From contig JADJOG010000004.1 in assembly GCA_016713865.1 (NCBI GenBank), positions 124,001 to 188,000 of the forward strand: DNA of 64,000 bases, in the 5' to 3' direction. A model generated the notes under the pieces. The model did no database searches. It saw only the letters and a list, made by a program, of their open reading frames with translations, and was not told the DNA's origin. Origin of the DNA: Flavobacteriales bacterium. GTDB taxonomy: Bacteria; Bacteroidota; Bacteroidia; Flavobacteriales_F; PHOS-HE28. Below, piece after piece: positions 35,500-44,780 of the stretch. Each line of letters begins with the position of its first letter. The stretch's first letter is position 1. The position numbers and the translations under genes were made by a program.

Positions 35500-37765
35500 A
35501 TGAAACGCACCTTCAGCATTGGCGTCGCCCTCCTAGCATCCATTAGCATTTGGGCGCAATGGGACCTGCGCTTCGACCCGAACATCCCGGTCACACGGCA
35601 AGGCATCGGGCTCCATTTGGCTTGGGCGGGGGGGCTCAACTACTCGCAGGTGAGTGAGATCGATCTCAATGGCGATGGCCTCAAAGACCTCTTTTTCCTT
35701 GACCGCTCGCATTTCTCCGGCCAGAAGCCAGTGATACTGATGCGAACAGCAGCCGCTGGAACCGGTTCGTACCGAGTTACCCGCGATTACGACAACATCC
35801 CGCCTTTCAACGAGCTGCACGATTGGTGCCTTTTGCGCGACTACAACTGCGATGGCAAGGCCGACATCTTCGCATACTCATCTGCGGGATTCGCCGTGTA
35901 TAAGAACGTGAGTGTTGGCGACGTGCCTGCGTTCGACATGGTCAAGTTCCGCGTGAACTCGAACTACGTTTCGCCATCCGGTGCCAGCGTTTGGGCCAAC
36001 CTGCTCATATCTCCCGCCGACCTGCCGGGGATAGCTGACATTGATGGAGACGGCGACCTGGACATCTTGTGTTTCAACGCCACGGGCACCACTGTCGAGT
36101 ACCACAAGAACCTGAGCCTGGAGACCTATGGCCACTGCGACAGTCTTCATTTTGAAGTGCGCAACAAGTGCTGGGGGTATTTCGCCGAGAACTTCAACAC
36201 CAACGCGGTTACCTTGAATGTGACATGCCCATTCAATGTGCCGAATCCGGAATTCCCATTGGGAGATCTCGATGCCATGCCAGAAACCGAAGAAGCCGAA
36301 CGCGCGCATGCCGGAAGCACCATTACCATCCTCGACCTGAATGACGATGCCGTGATGGAAGTCATCCTGGGCGACATCTCCTTCAACAGCCTCGTGGCTT
36401 TGTACAACGGCGGAACAGTGGCCAGCGCGTTCGCGACTTCCGAGGACACGCTTTCCCTTCGTACAACGTGAGTGCCGACCTACCGGTATTCCCCGCTGGT
36501 TACCATCTCGACGTGGATGGCGATGGGCGGCGGATCTTCTGGTATGCCCGAACGCGGTGTCGCTCTCGCACAACTACGGGAGCGTTTGGTACTACAGGAA
36601 TACCGGCACGGATAACGCACCCGTTTTCAACCTTCAGCAGCGCAACCTTTTCCAGGACCGCATGCTCGAGTTCGGAGAGGGCGCGCTTCCTGTGGTCTTC
36701 GATGAGAATGGCGATGGATTGATGGACCTTCTCGTGGCCAACCACGGATACTTCGCCCTTGCAGGCAACTACGTCGGCAAGATCGCGCTGCTGCGCAATG
36801 TGGGCACCTCTACTCATCCTGCGTTCGATCGATCCTCCGACGATTACGCCAACCTCTCGGCAAGCGGCATCGGGCTGAGCATGTACCCAGCTCTCGGCGA
36901 CCTCGATGGCGACGGCGATCTTGACATGATCATCGGCGACCTCCAAGGCCGCATGCATTTCTATCGGAATGTGGCCACCGGCCCTTCGGCTCAATTCCAA
37001 TTGGTGCAGGCCAACATCGCCGATGCTGACGGAACGGTGATAGACGTTGGCCAATTCGCTACGCCTTTGGTGCATGACCTCGACGAAGATGGTCGGCTTG
37101 ACCTGATCGTAGGCGAGCGGAACGGCAACCTCAATCACTACCGGAACACAGGCACAACGGCCACGCCCCAATGGACGCTCGCGAGTCAATCGCTCGGGAA
37201 TGTGAGCACGGTGGAATGGTGGAACATAACGGGGCATTCGGTACCCGTGATCTATCGGAATGCGCAGGGTGAACGCGAAATGCTGCTCGGCTCGGAATCA
37301 GGCCCTCTCTATCGATATGGCGGCATCGATGGCAACCTGGACGGCAATTGGACTAGGCTCGACACTGCTTACCTCGGCATAGACGATGGCGCGCGCACCG
37401 GTTTAGCTCTTCATGACTTCACAGGAGATGGCGAGTTAGACATGGTGATTGGCAACTTCCGCGGCGGGCTCAGCTTCTGGCGAAGTGACGAAGTGAGCAC
37501 GGTTGCCACGGAAACGCCCAGAGCGCCTGCTTTCACGCTTTACCCGAATCCGGCAAACACATCCGTTGAGGCCGTTGTGGATACGCCCTTGCCAGCAGCA
37601 GCGCAATGGGTGCTGCGCGATGGTCTTGGCCGGATCGTGATGGTCGAGGCCGTGCGCGGCTTACGCACTATGATTCCCTTGGAAGGGCTTGCGGAGGGAA
37701 TTTACCTGGTCCGTTGCGAAGGCATGAGTGCGGCATCGGCGCAACGCCTTGTCATTACCCGTTAG
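35500..37765 (+). CDS. FG-GAP/VCBS-repeat T9SS type A cargo protein, two frame breaks
   Basis: About 755 residues. A signal peptide (ends SIWAQ, ~20) precedes a string of FG-GAP/VCBS-like blades with Ca-binding D-x-D-G-D loops: VSEIDLNGDGLKDLFFLD, IADIDGDGDLDILCFN, LDLNDDAVMEVILGD, VFDENGDGLMDLLVANH, LGDLDGDGDLDMIIGDL, VHDLDEDGRLDLIVGE and LHDFTGDGELDMVIGNF. These form an integrin-like propeller. The tail is a type A sorting domain (AFTLYPNPANTSVEAVV ... EGIYLVRCEG ... QRLVITR). Breaks near 36454 (a T missing) and near 36533 (a G missing). A role as a surface adhesin or carbohydrate-binding protein is possible but not shown. Confidence 0.85.
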
Positions 37766-37766
37766 A

Positions 37767-37800
37767 AACATAGAAGGGCGCCGCAGCGCCCTTCTATGTT
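37767..37800. terminator. strong bidirectional terminator
   Basis: Perfect 15-base arms 37767-37781 and 37786-37800, loop CGCA, between the convergent VCBS gene and mdh. Confidence 0.85.
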
Positions 37801-37816
37801 GTTCCAGCACGCCTGA

Positions 37817-38758
37817 TCAGGCGGTCACGCTGTTCATCTTGTCCAGTACATCCATCACTTCCTTCACTGCCTTGGCGCTTCCATGGCAGAGCTCCATCTC
37901 CTCCTTGGTAAGCTTGAGCTCAATGATGCGTTCAACCCCGTTGCGGCCCAGGATCACGGGCGCGCCCATGTATATATCCTTCAGACCGTATTCGCCTTGC
38001 AGCCAAACGCAGCATGGGAATACACGCTTCTGGTCGCGCACGATCGCTTCCACCATCTGAGCGGCAGCCGTGCCTGGTGCATACCAAGCCGAAGTGCCAA
38101 GCAGATTCACGATCTCGCCGCCACCCTTCTTGGTGCGATCCACGATCGCATCAAGCTTATCCTTTTCGATCAACTCGGTAACCGGGATGCCGCCAACCGT
38201 GGTGTAACGAGGAAGAGGAACCATGGTATCGCCGTGCCCACCCATGAGCACCGCTTGAATGTCTTTCGGACTAACATTCAGCTCTGTGGCCAAGAATGCG
38301 CGGTAACGGGCAGTATCGAGGATGCCTGCCATACCGAAAACCCTGCTGCTAGGCAGCTTGCTGGTCACATAAGCGCAATAGGTCATCACATCGAGCGGGT
38401 TGCTCACGATGATGATGATGGCATTAGGCGAGTGCTTCACCACATTCTCCGTCACGCTCTTCACGATGGCGGCATTGGTGGCAATGAGGTCGTCGCGGCT
38501 CATGCCGGGCTTCCTCGGCAGGCCGCTTGTGATCACCACCACATCGCTGCCAGCGGTCTTGCTGTAGTCGTTCGTGCTGCCTACCAGGCGCGAATCGAAG
38601 AGATTGATGGGTGCGGTCTGCCAAATGTCCAAAGCCTTGCCTTCAGCGAAGCCTTCCTTGATATCGAGCAGAACCACTTCGTTGGCGAGTTCCCAACGGG
38701 CCACGGCATCGGCGCAGGTGGCGCCCACATTGCCGGCCCCTACAACTGTGACTTTCAT
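37817..38758 (-). CDS. mdh: malate dehydrogenase
   Basis: Interconverts malate and oxaloacetate with NAD in the TCA cycle. 313 residues, LDH-like MDH subgroup. N-terminal Rossmann motif VVGAGNVGATCAD, substrate-binding loop GLPRKPGMSRDDLIATNA, IIIVSNPLDVMTYCA, SRVFGMAGILDTARYRAF with the catalytic Asp/Arg pair, and the catalytic His in LMGGHGDTMVPLPRYT. The C-terminus is acidic and normal in length. A -7 box TACATTCG lies ~57 bases upstream. The divergent gap to the sigma gene (38759-38970) holds no other clear element. Confidence 0.96.
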   Translation of the reverse strand: MKVTVVGAGNVGATCADAVARWELANEVVLLDIKEGFAEGKALDIWQTAPINLFDSRLVGSTNDYSKTAGSDVVVITSGLPRKPGMSRDDLIATNAAIVKSVTENVVKHSPNAIIIIVSNPLDVMTYCAYVTSKLPSSRVFGMAGILDTARYRAFLATELNVSPKDIQAVLMGGHGDTMVPLPRYTTVGGIPVTELIEKDKLDAIVDRTKKGGGEIVNLLGTSAWYAPGTAAAQMVEAIVRDQKRVFPCCVWLQGEYGLKDIYMGAPVILGRNGVERIIELKLTKEEMELCHGSAKAVKEVMDVLDKMNSVTA

Positions 38759-38814
38759 CCTGAACGTGCGGGGTTTATGAGGTGAATGGCGACGGCCTTC
38801 TGACCATCGGGGGG

Positions 38815-38822
38815 CGAATGTA
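38815..38822 (-). promoter_or_regulatory. -7 box TACATTCG upstream of mdh
   Basis: It is followed by CCCCCC; the same octamer is used before hppA and the gene at 58388. Confidence 0.45.
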
Positions 38823-38970
38823 GGCCGCGACCCAAGCTGCCGGCATTGGCAATTATCAGCCGATGTTGATAGAGATTGTACGAAGAGGACACCCTTGCAG
38901 GCATCCTAATGCTTGGTCAGCCGTCTTCTGAGCCGTATGGCTACCTTGTCCGCACCAAGCAAGCGCCCCC

Positions 38971-39612
38971 GTGGCCCAGCATCACCTCTCGGACCAGCCC
39001 CTGCCGCGACTCACCCTAACCTGGGTGAGCACCGAGGCGAATCAGGCTGCCTACGAGGCACTCGTTGACGGTTGCATGAAGGGCGAACGCCGCGCGCAGC
39101 AACGGGTGTATGAGTTGTTCTATGGCAAGATGATGTCGGTGTGCATGCGCTACACCAAGAACACGGACCAAGCGAAGGACATCCTGCAGGATGGCTTCAT
39201 CAAGGTGTTCCGAAGCATGGAATCCTTCAACCGTGCAGGATCGTTCGAGGGGTGGATCCGACGCATCATCGTGAACACCGCAATTGACCACTTCCGACGC
39301 AGCAAGCATTCTTACCTGCTTTTGGGCGAGGAGCGCAGCATCGAGGATTTCGCGGATGGCGATGCTGAGGATACGTTGGCAGATGATCCAGGAGAGGATT
39401 TGCCCGACCTCAAACCCGCCGACGTGATCAATGCCATGCAGAAGCTGACCCCGGCTTATCGAACGGTGTTCAACCTGTATGTGTTCGAGGAAATGACGCA
39501 CAAGGAAATCGCTGAAGCCCTAGGAATTAACGTAGGCACAAGCAAGAGCAACCTGGCCAAGGCCAAGGGGAATCTGAAGAAGCTGCTCCGCAAGGAGAAC
39601 AAAATACAATGA
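38971..39612 (+). CDS. ECF-type RNA polymerase sigma factor
   Basis: Up to 213 residues; the GTG at 38971 is a tentative start because no good ATG lies before region 2. Region 2: ERRAQQRVYELFYGKMMSVCMRYTKNTDQAKDILQDGFIKVFRSMESFNRAGSFEGWIRRIIVNTAIDHFRR, with the DIxQD-like DILQDGFIKVF that binds core polymerase. A variable acidic linker is followed by region 4, LTPAYRTVFNLYVFEEMTHKEIAEALGINVGTSKSNLAKAKGNLKKLL, a helix-turn-helix for the -35 element. The stop overlaps the start of the membrane PKD protein (ATGA), the usual layout for a sigma/anti-sigma pair. Confidence 0.92.
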   Translation: MAQHHLSDQPLPRLTLTWVSTEANQAAYEALVDGCMKGERRAQQRVYELFYGKMMSVCMRYTKNTDQAKDILQDGFIKVFRSMESFNRAGSFEGWIRRIIVNTAIDHFRRSKHSYLLLGEERSIEDFADGDAEDTLADDPGEDLPDLKPADVINAMQKLTPAYRTVFNLYVFEEMTHKEIAEALGINVGTSKSNLAKAKGNLKKLLRKENKIQ

Positions 39613-40889
39613 TGAACGGGATGAAGAACGCACCTGACGCCTTCGAGAGGGCTTTGCGCGAGTCGCTGGACTCGTACGAAGTGCCCTATAACTCGGCCGA
39701 TTGGAGCCAGATGGAACGCGAACTCGACAAGCTGTCCGGCGTGAAGCGCGGTACATCGGCCGCTATGCTCGCATTGCTGATCAGTGGCGGCATCGCATTG
39801 GCCACTACAGCCTACCTCATGGCAGTTAAGCCTGATGGTTCTGGCGATGCTGGAACCGCTCTGGTTGCAAACCATAACGAGCTCCTATTCGCCGACGTTG
39901 ATCACATCGAGGCTCCGCTCAGGACCGAAGCGGCCCAGCCCCAAGCTCCAGTGGCTGTTGAAGTCCTCAACCCTGAACCATCGCTATCCGAAAGCAAGCG
40001 GGAGACGGCCGCAAGGAAGGAGGCAGTGCCAATCGTCGCTCGCGCTGAGAACTCCGCTTCCGTGATTATCACTACGCCCGCAAACGCTCCGGCCTCGGCA
40101 GAAGTTGGCATCCTGCCCAGCGTGACTGAAACCTGCCCAGGTGGCTCCATCGTGTTCACTGTCGAGAATGCTCCTGTGGCGAATGAGGTGAAGGGCCTTC
40201 TCTGGAACTTCGGCGACGGCAGCTTTTCCGTGGAGCGCACCCCCACGCACGTATTCACGAAGCCCGGCCGTTACGTGGTCACGCTCTCCTACAGTACCAA
40301 TACTGGTAGCTTGATCCAGAAACCCATCTCCGAGCCGATCATCATACATGAGGTGCCGAAGGCCTCATTCGTGAACCTCGCAATGGGTGGGGCGCCAGAG
40401 AAGGTTCCCTATATGCATTTCGAACCGAAGAGCCCTGGCGCTGTGGCGTATCTGTGGGATTTCGGCGATGGCCACACTTCGAAGGACCGCGTGGCCACGC
40501 ATGTGTACAAGAAGAAAGGCACGTATCCTGTAACGCTCCATGTTGAGAACGCCATCGGTTGCTCGGATCGCACGGAGCGTACCGTGAAGATCGACGACGA
40601 CTACAATCTGCTCGCGCCCACGGCTTTTTCGCCCAATGGCGATGGCGTTGACGACAGTTTCATGCCTGATGCGCTCACCATGCTGAACCTTCGTTTCCAT
40701 ATGCGCATCCACGACCCTGAAAACGGCCATCTGCTCTTCGAGACGAACGACCCGAAGCGCTCTTGGAACGGAAGGGTCCTTGGCCGTGGCGATGCCTGCC
40801 CTGTGGGCAACTACCTCTGGGTGGTAGAAATGAAGGACGGAGAGAAGGTAGGCGGCACCTACAATGGCACTGTGAACCTGGTTCGCTAA
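39609..40889 (+). CDS. membrane-anchored PKD protein with T9SS type B tail, putative anti-sigma partner
   Basis: 426 residues. Residues ~1-48 form a soluble segment (DAFERALRESLDSYEVPYNSADWSQMERELDKL) like the cytoplasmic N-termini of Bacteroidota anti-sigma-type proteins. One membrane span follows (~50-70, AAMLALLISGGIALATTAYLMAV), a Pro/Ala/Glu-rich linker, two PKD domains (LLWNFGDGSFSVERTPTHVFTKPGRYVVTLSY; YLWDFGDGHTSKDRVATHVYKKKGTYPVTLHVENAIGC), and a gliding-motility-type C-terminal domain (APTAFSPNGDGVDDSF ... CPVGNYLWVVEMKDGEKVGGTYNGTVNLVR). Coupled to the sigma gene by ATGA. A T9SS tail on a protein anchored by an uncleaved span is odd: it may display the domain in the periplasm, not export it. 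The anti-sigma role is inferred from context. Confidence 0.8.
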   Translation: MMNGMKNAPDAFERALRESLDSYEVPYNSADWSQMERELDKLSGVKRGTSAAMLALLISGGIALATTAYLMAVKPDGSGDAGTALVANHNELLFADVDHIEAPLRTEAAQPQAPVAVEVLNPEPSLSESKRETAARKEAVPIVARAENSASVIITTPANAPASAEVGILPSVTETCPGGSIVFTVENAPVANEVKGLLWNFGDGSFSVERTPTHVFTKPGRYVVTLSYSTNTGSLIQKPISEPIIIHEVPKASFVNLAMGGAPEKVPYMHFEPKSPGAVAYLWDFGDGHTSKDRVATHVYKKKGTYPVTLHVENAIGCSDRTERTVKIDDDYNLLAPTAFSPNGDGVDDSFMPDALTMLNLRFHMRIHDPENGHLLFETNDPKRSWNGRVLGRGDACPVGNYLWVVEMKDGEKVGGTYNGTVNLVR

Positions 40890-40911
40890 GGATACCAAGG
40901 TCATTCGACTC

Positions 40912-40938
40912 AAGGACCCGGCCACGAGCCGGGTCCTT
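40912..40938 (+). terminator. intrinsic terminator of the sigma/PKD operon
   Basis: Perfect 11-base arms 40912-40922 and 40928-40938 with a five-base loop, followed by TATTTTC. Confidence 0.82.
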
Positions 40939-40946
40939 TATTTTCG
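40939..40946 (+). promoter_or_regulatory. -7 box TATTTTCG after the terminator
   Basis: It fits TAnnTTyG and immediately follows the terminator stem; it is the likely promoter of the surface-protein gene starting near 41008. Confidence 0.4.
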
Positions 40947-41007
40947 CGCCGGGCAACGCAGTCCTTTCTGCATCATAGCCGACCACGCCTAGGCACAAAA
41001 TCCCGCG

Positions 41008-44000
41008 ACGAACCGAACGACCAGATTCTCGACCACGCACCCTCTGCGCCTCTCATTCACGTTCATCCTGCTCATTGCCGCTGCGCATGGTTTCGGCCAG
41101 CAGTTCGGCACAACCCGACAATCAGATGCCTGTTCTGGTGGCGCGCTGACGACTGCGGGCGCCTCCGCTGCGCAATATGGCAACAACGAGAATTTCACCG
41201 CGGTGCTCTGCCCTGATCACCGGGCGATGTGATGAACATCCAGTGGGTTGTGTTCAACTTGACAATACTGGAGCGCAGAACACCTGGGACCGCATCCGCA
41301 TCTGGGATGGCGATAACACTACCGGCACCTTCATGGGCGTACACCGGCGCGAACAACATACCTGGGTCACCATTCCAGGCCACTACGATGAACCCGACCG
41401 GATGCCTCACGGTGCAGTTCATTTCGAACGGTGCTGGCACGGGAGACTTTGCAGCGCAATCACCTGCGAAACGCCCTGCGATCGCCCAACTGCGGTAGGC
41501 ACCATGAGCGAGGGTGGGCCTGCGATGATCTGTATCGGCGAGACATTGCAGTTCGATGGTACTGGCTCCTTCACTCCTCCTGCCTCCGGCTTCAACATCG
41601 TCAGCTATTCCTGGAATTTCGCCGATGGGAACACGGCGAACTCAATGTCCGCTTCCCATAGCTGGGATACCGGGCGAGTACATCGTGCAACTCTTCGTGG
41701 TGGATGACAATGGATGCATCAACACCAACCTCATCGATCTTCAAGTACTGGTCTCGACCATCCCGAATTTCAGCGCATCGCTCATCGAGACATCAGGAGA
41801 TGTGCTTGGGCTCCTCAATTACGCTGGATGCTACCGGTACACAAGCCGTCACCTGGACCGGTGTTCCATCGACAAGCAGCGAAGAGGATATTTTCATCGC
41901 CGATGAGCAAGGCGTGCCTTTTGAAAGCACCATTGCCGTCTCCAATTTCCAGCCCGGCCAAACGCTCACCGATTGCAACGACCTTCAGAGCATCTGCATC
42001 GACTTCGAGCATTCTTTCATGGGCGACCTGGTAATCACGCTCACGTGCCCGAATGGCTCGGTCCAGACCCTGCATCAGCAAAATGGCGGAGGCACCAACT
42101 TGGGAATTCCAGGAGCAGGCACAGGCATTGGCACCACGTACACCTATTGCTGGTCGCCGACGGCCACAAATGGAACTTGGGCCGCCAGTGCTGGTGGGCA
42201 GGCCACATTGCCCGCCGGCACATACAGCCCTGTTGAGAATTGCAACGACCTGGTGGGTTGCCCACTGAATGGCACTTGGACCCTCACCTTTCTTGATCTT
42301 TGGGGCGCAGATGATGGCTGGCTGACTGGCTGGGGACTTCAATTTCAACCCCGCATTGATTCCGGATGTCACTGAATTCACGCCAGTGCTCGGCCTCAAC
42401 TCTCCCGATTCTGCTGTTTGGAGCGGCCCAGGTGTCGTGGTTGACCCGACGAATCCGCTCGTAACCCAAGTTACGCCGAGCGCTCCAGGCAATTACACCT
42501 ACACCTTCTCGGTCACGGACAATTTCGGTTGCACCTACGACACCACCATGACCGTTACCGTTGACCCGCAGATGGTGATTGACGCGGGTCCGGATATCGT
42601 GCTGTGCAACGACCCCGTAGCCATGGCGGGCGTGGTTGTGGCGAATCCTCCTGCTTCCGACTGCGTGTGGACCAGCAGCCTGTTCGAGAACTTCGGCGAT
42701 GGATGGAACGGTGGTGCCATTGGCCGTGAACATCGACGGCACCGTGACCAACTTACGACGAACTTCGGCCGGACTCCAGCAGAGCAAGCTATCCTAACGT
42801 GAGCACTGGAACCCCCATCTCGCTGACATTACCGCATCGTTGTTCTGGAATAACGAGAACTCCTTCAGCCTACTGGACCAAAGAGGTGGCGGTTGTTTAC
42901 CAATCAATCCAAGGGCCGCCATCGGCAATTGCATGGAATGGCATAGCCACCTGCGGCCCGAATAGCGGTATCACGTGGAAGTGGTCGCCAATCGATGGAC
43001 TCACGAATCCAGCTAGCCCTACGACCAATGTCTTCACCACCCAGCCCACTTGGTATTACCTCAGCGCTCATCCTGTCGGCTCGCCCCAATGCGCTGTAAC
43101 CGACAGCGTGTTCGTTGCTCCTGACCCGAGCATCGATGCAGGCCTCTCTAACACCTTCACTATTTGCGCCAGCAACCCGGTATTCCTCCTCACCGATTCG
43201 TTGAATGGAACCCCGGATCCCGGTGGCGTATGGACCATGGCGAATGGCACCGTAGTACCAAACCAGTTTGACCCATCAACCGGTGCGCCCGGCACGTACA
43301 CCTACACGATAACAAGCGCTGCTGGATGCCAGGCCACGGCTCAATTGACGATCTCGATCCTCGCCGCGGACGACCCCATGTGCTGCGGCGTAATCGTAAT
43401 GGGCCAGCCAAATGTCTCTTGCGACCTCAGCATCGGCCTAACCGTGGTCCCCGGAAATACAGGTGTCGGCTATTGGAGCGGCCCTGCCGGAGCCGTATTC
43501 GCAGACCCTTCTGCCACCACCACAACCGTAACGATGCCCGTTGGAAGCGGAGGCCTGCACATGTTCTACTGGATTGAGAACGATGGCGCCTTCTGTGACT
43601 TGATCGACAGCTTGCAGATGCTCGTGACCGACGCCATCGATATCGATATCACGCACACCGACGCGATCTGCTACACGTATTGCGATGGCACCGCCCAAGC
43701 TACCGTTACCGGTGGGAATGGATTCGACAACTACGCCTATTCGTGGTCTGCTGGGGCGAATAGCGTGACAGCGGATGTGGTCGGCCTCTGCGCTGGCAGC
43801 TTCACGCTTACGGTTACCGACGAGAATGGCTGTACGGGTGAAGGAACAGTGCAGATAAGCGAGCCTGTCCTGCTGGAGATCGATGCGCTCTCCTTCGACC
43901 CTGTCACGTGCTCAGGTGATTGTGATGGTGCCGTGATGGTGACCGATGCGGAAGCTGTTGAATACAGCTATGACGATGGTGCGAACTGGATCACAGATGC

Positions 44001-44637
44001 CACACTGTCCGATGCATGCGAGGCCATCTATCAGGTGCGGATCCGCGATGCCGCTGGTTGCGTTGGCGTTGGACTGATCGAGGTGACAGGCCCGCCGCAG
44101 GTGGTTGCCGATTTCGCGTGGAATCCTGTACCTGCCGACGTGAATGATCCGCGCATCTGGTTCGGCAATCTCAGCACAGCCGCACAGACCTACTGGTGGG
44201 ATATCGCAGGCTTGGCAACCAGCACCGAATTCGAGCCCTTCTTCGAGTTCACGAACAAGGAACCAGGCCAGTACACGGTATGCCTCGCCGCATTCAACGA
44301 GAACCTGTGTGCCGATACGATCTGCAAAGTGGTTACGATCGACGATGTGCTCTTCATCTATGTGCCTAACTCCTTCTCGCCAGATGGCGACAACATCAAC
44401 GAGCTGTGGGGCATGAGCGTGAACATCGATGCGATCACAAGTTTCGACCTGAAGGTGTTCGACCGGTGGGGGCAGGTGATCTTCGAATCCGACGAGCCCC
44501 GCGAATGGTGGAATGGAGCAGCCAACAACAGCGGCGAGATACTCAAGAGCGACGTGTACGTTTACCGCATCTCGTATGAGATAAAGGGCGTCGAGACGAA
44601 GCGTGAACTGTTCGGGCACGTGACGCTGATCAAGTAA
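41008..44637 (+). CDS. large T9SS type B surface protein (CUB, PKD, P-domain, SprB-like), many frame breaks
   Basis: Reads as one protein of ~1,210 residues if at least eight breaks are repaired (near 41222, 41265, 41340, 41455, 41675, 41810, 42355 and several in 42715-42890). Order: signal peptide (LRLSFTFILLIAAAHGFGQ); CUB-like domain (YGNNENFTAVLCPDH ... GCLTVQFISNGAGTGDFAA); PKD (VSYSWNFADGNTANSMSASHSW); proprotein-convertase P-like domain (CNDLQSICIDFEHSFMGDLVITLTCPNGS ... NGTWTLTFLDLWGADDGWLTGW); Ig-like units; a SprB-type repeat (AICYTYCDGTAQATVTGGNGFDNYAYSWSAG); PKD-like; and a gliding CTD (VPNSFSPDGDNINELW ... GHVTLIK). No ATG fits the frame; ACG at 41008 sits where one is expected, after an in-frame TAG at 40990. 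Paralogue of the 47.8 kb gene. Confidence 0.72.
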
Positions 44638-44656
44638 TTTCGATTGGCGGAAATCG

Positions 44657-44688
44657 AGCGGCACCGTTGTTCCAACAGCGGTGCCGCT
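44657..44688 (+). terminator. hairpin after the first large surface-protein gene
   Basis: Ten-base perfect arms 44657-44666 and 44679-44688, with further pairing inside the loop (TGTT/AACA), followed by TCTGTTACT. Confidence 0.7.
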
Positions 44689-44780
44689 TCTGTTACTAAG
44701 CCCTCCAAGATGCATGTGAAAGGAATGGACGCGGAATGCCCCAATTCGTCGATCTTGCGGCTCGATTCCGCACCGTGGAA

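Noticed and set aside
41177..42802. A series of small independent genes
   Set aside because: The fragments join in order into CUB, PKD and P-like domains that match the intact paralogue at 48 kb.
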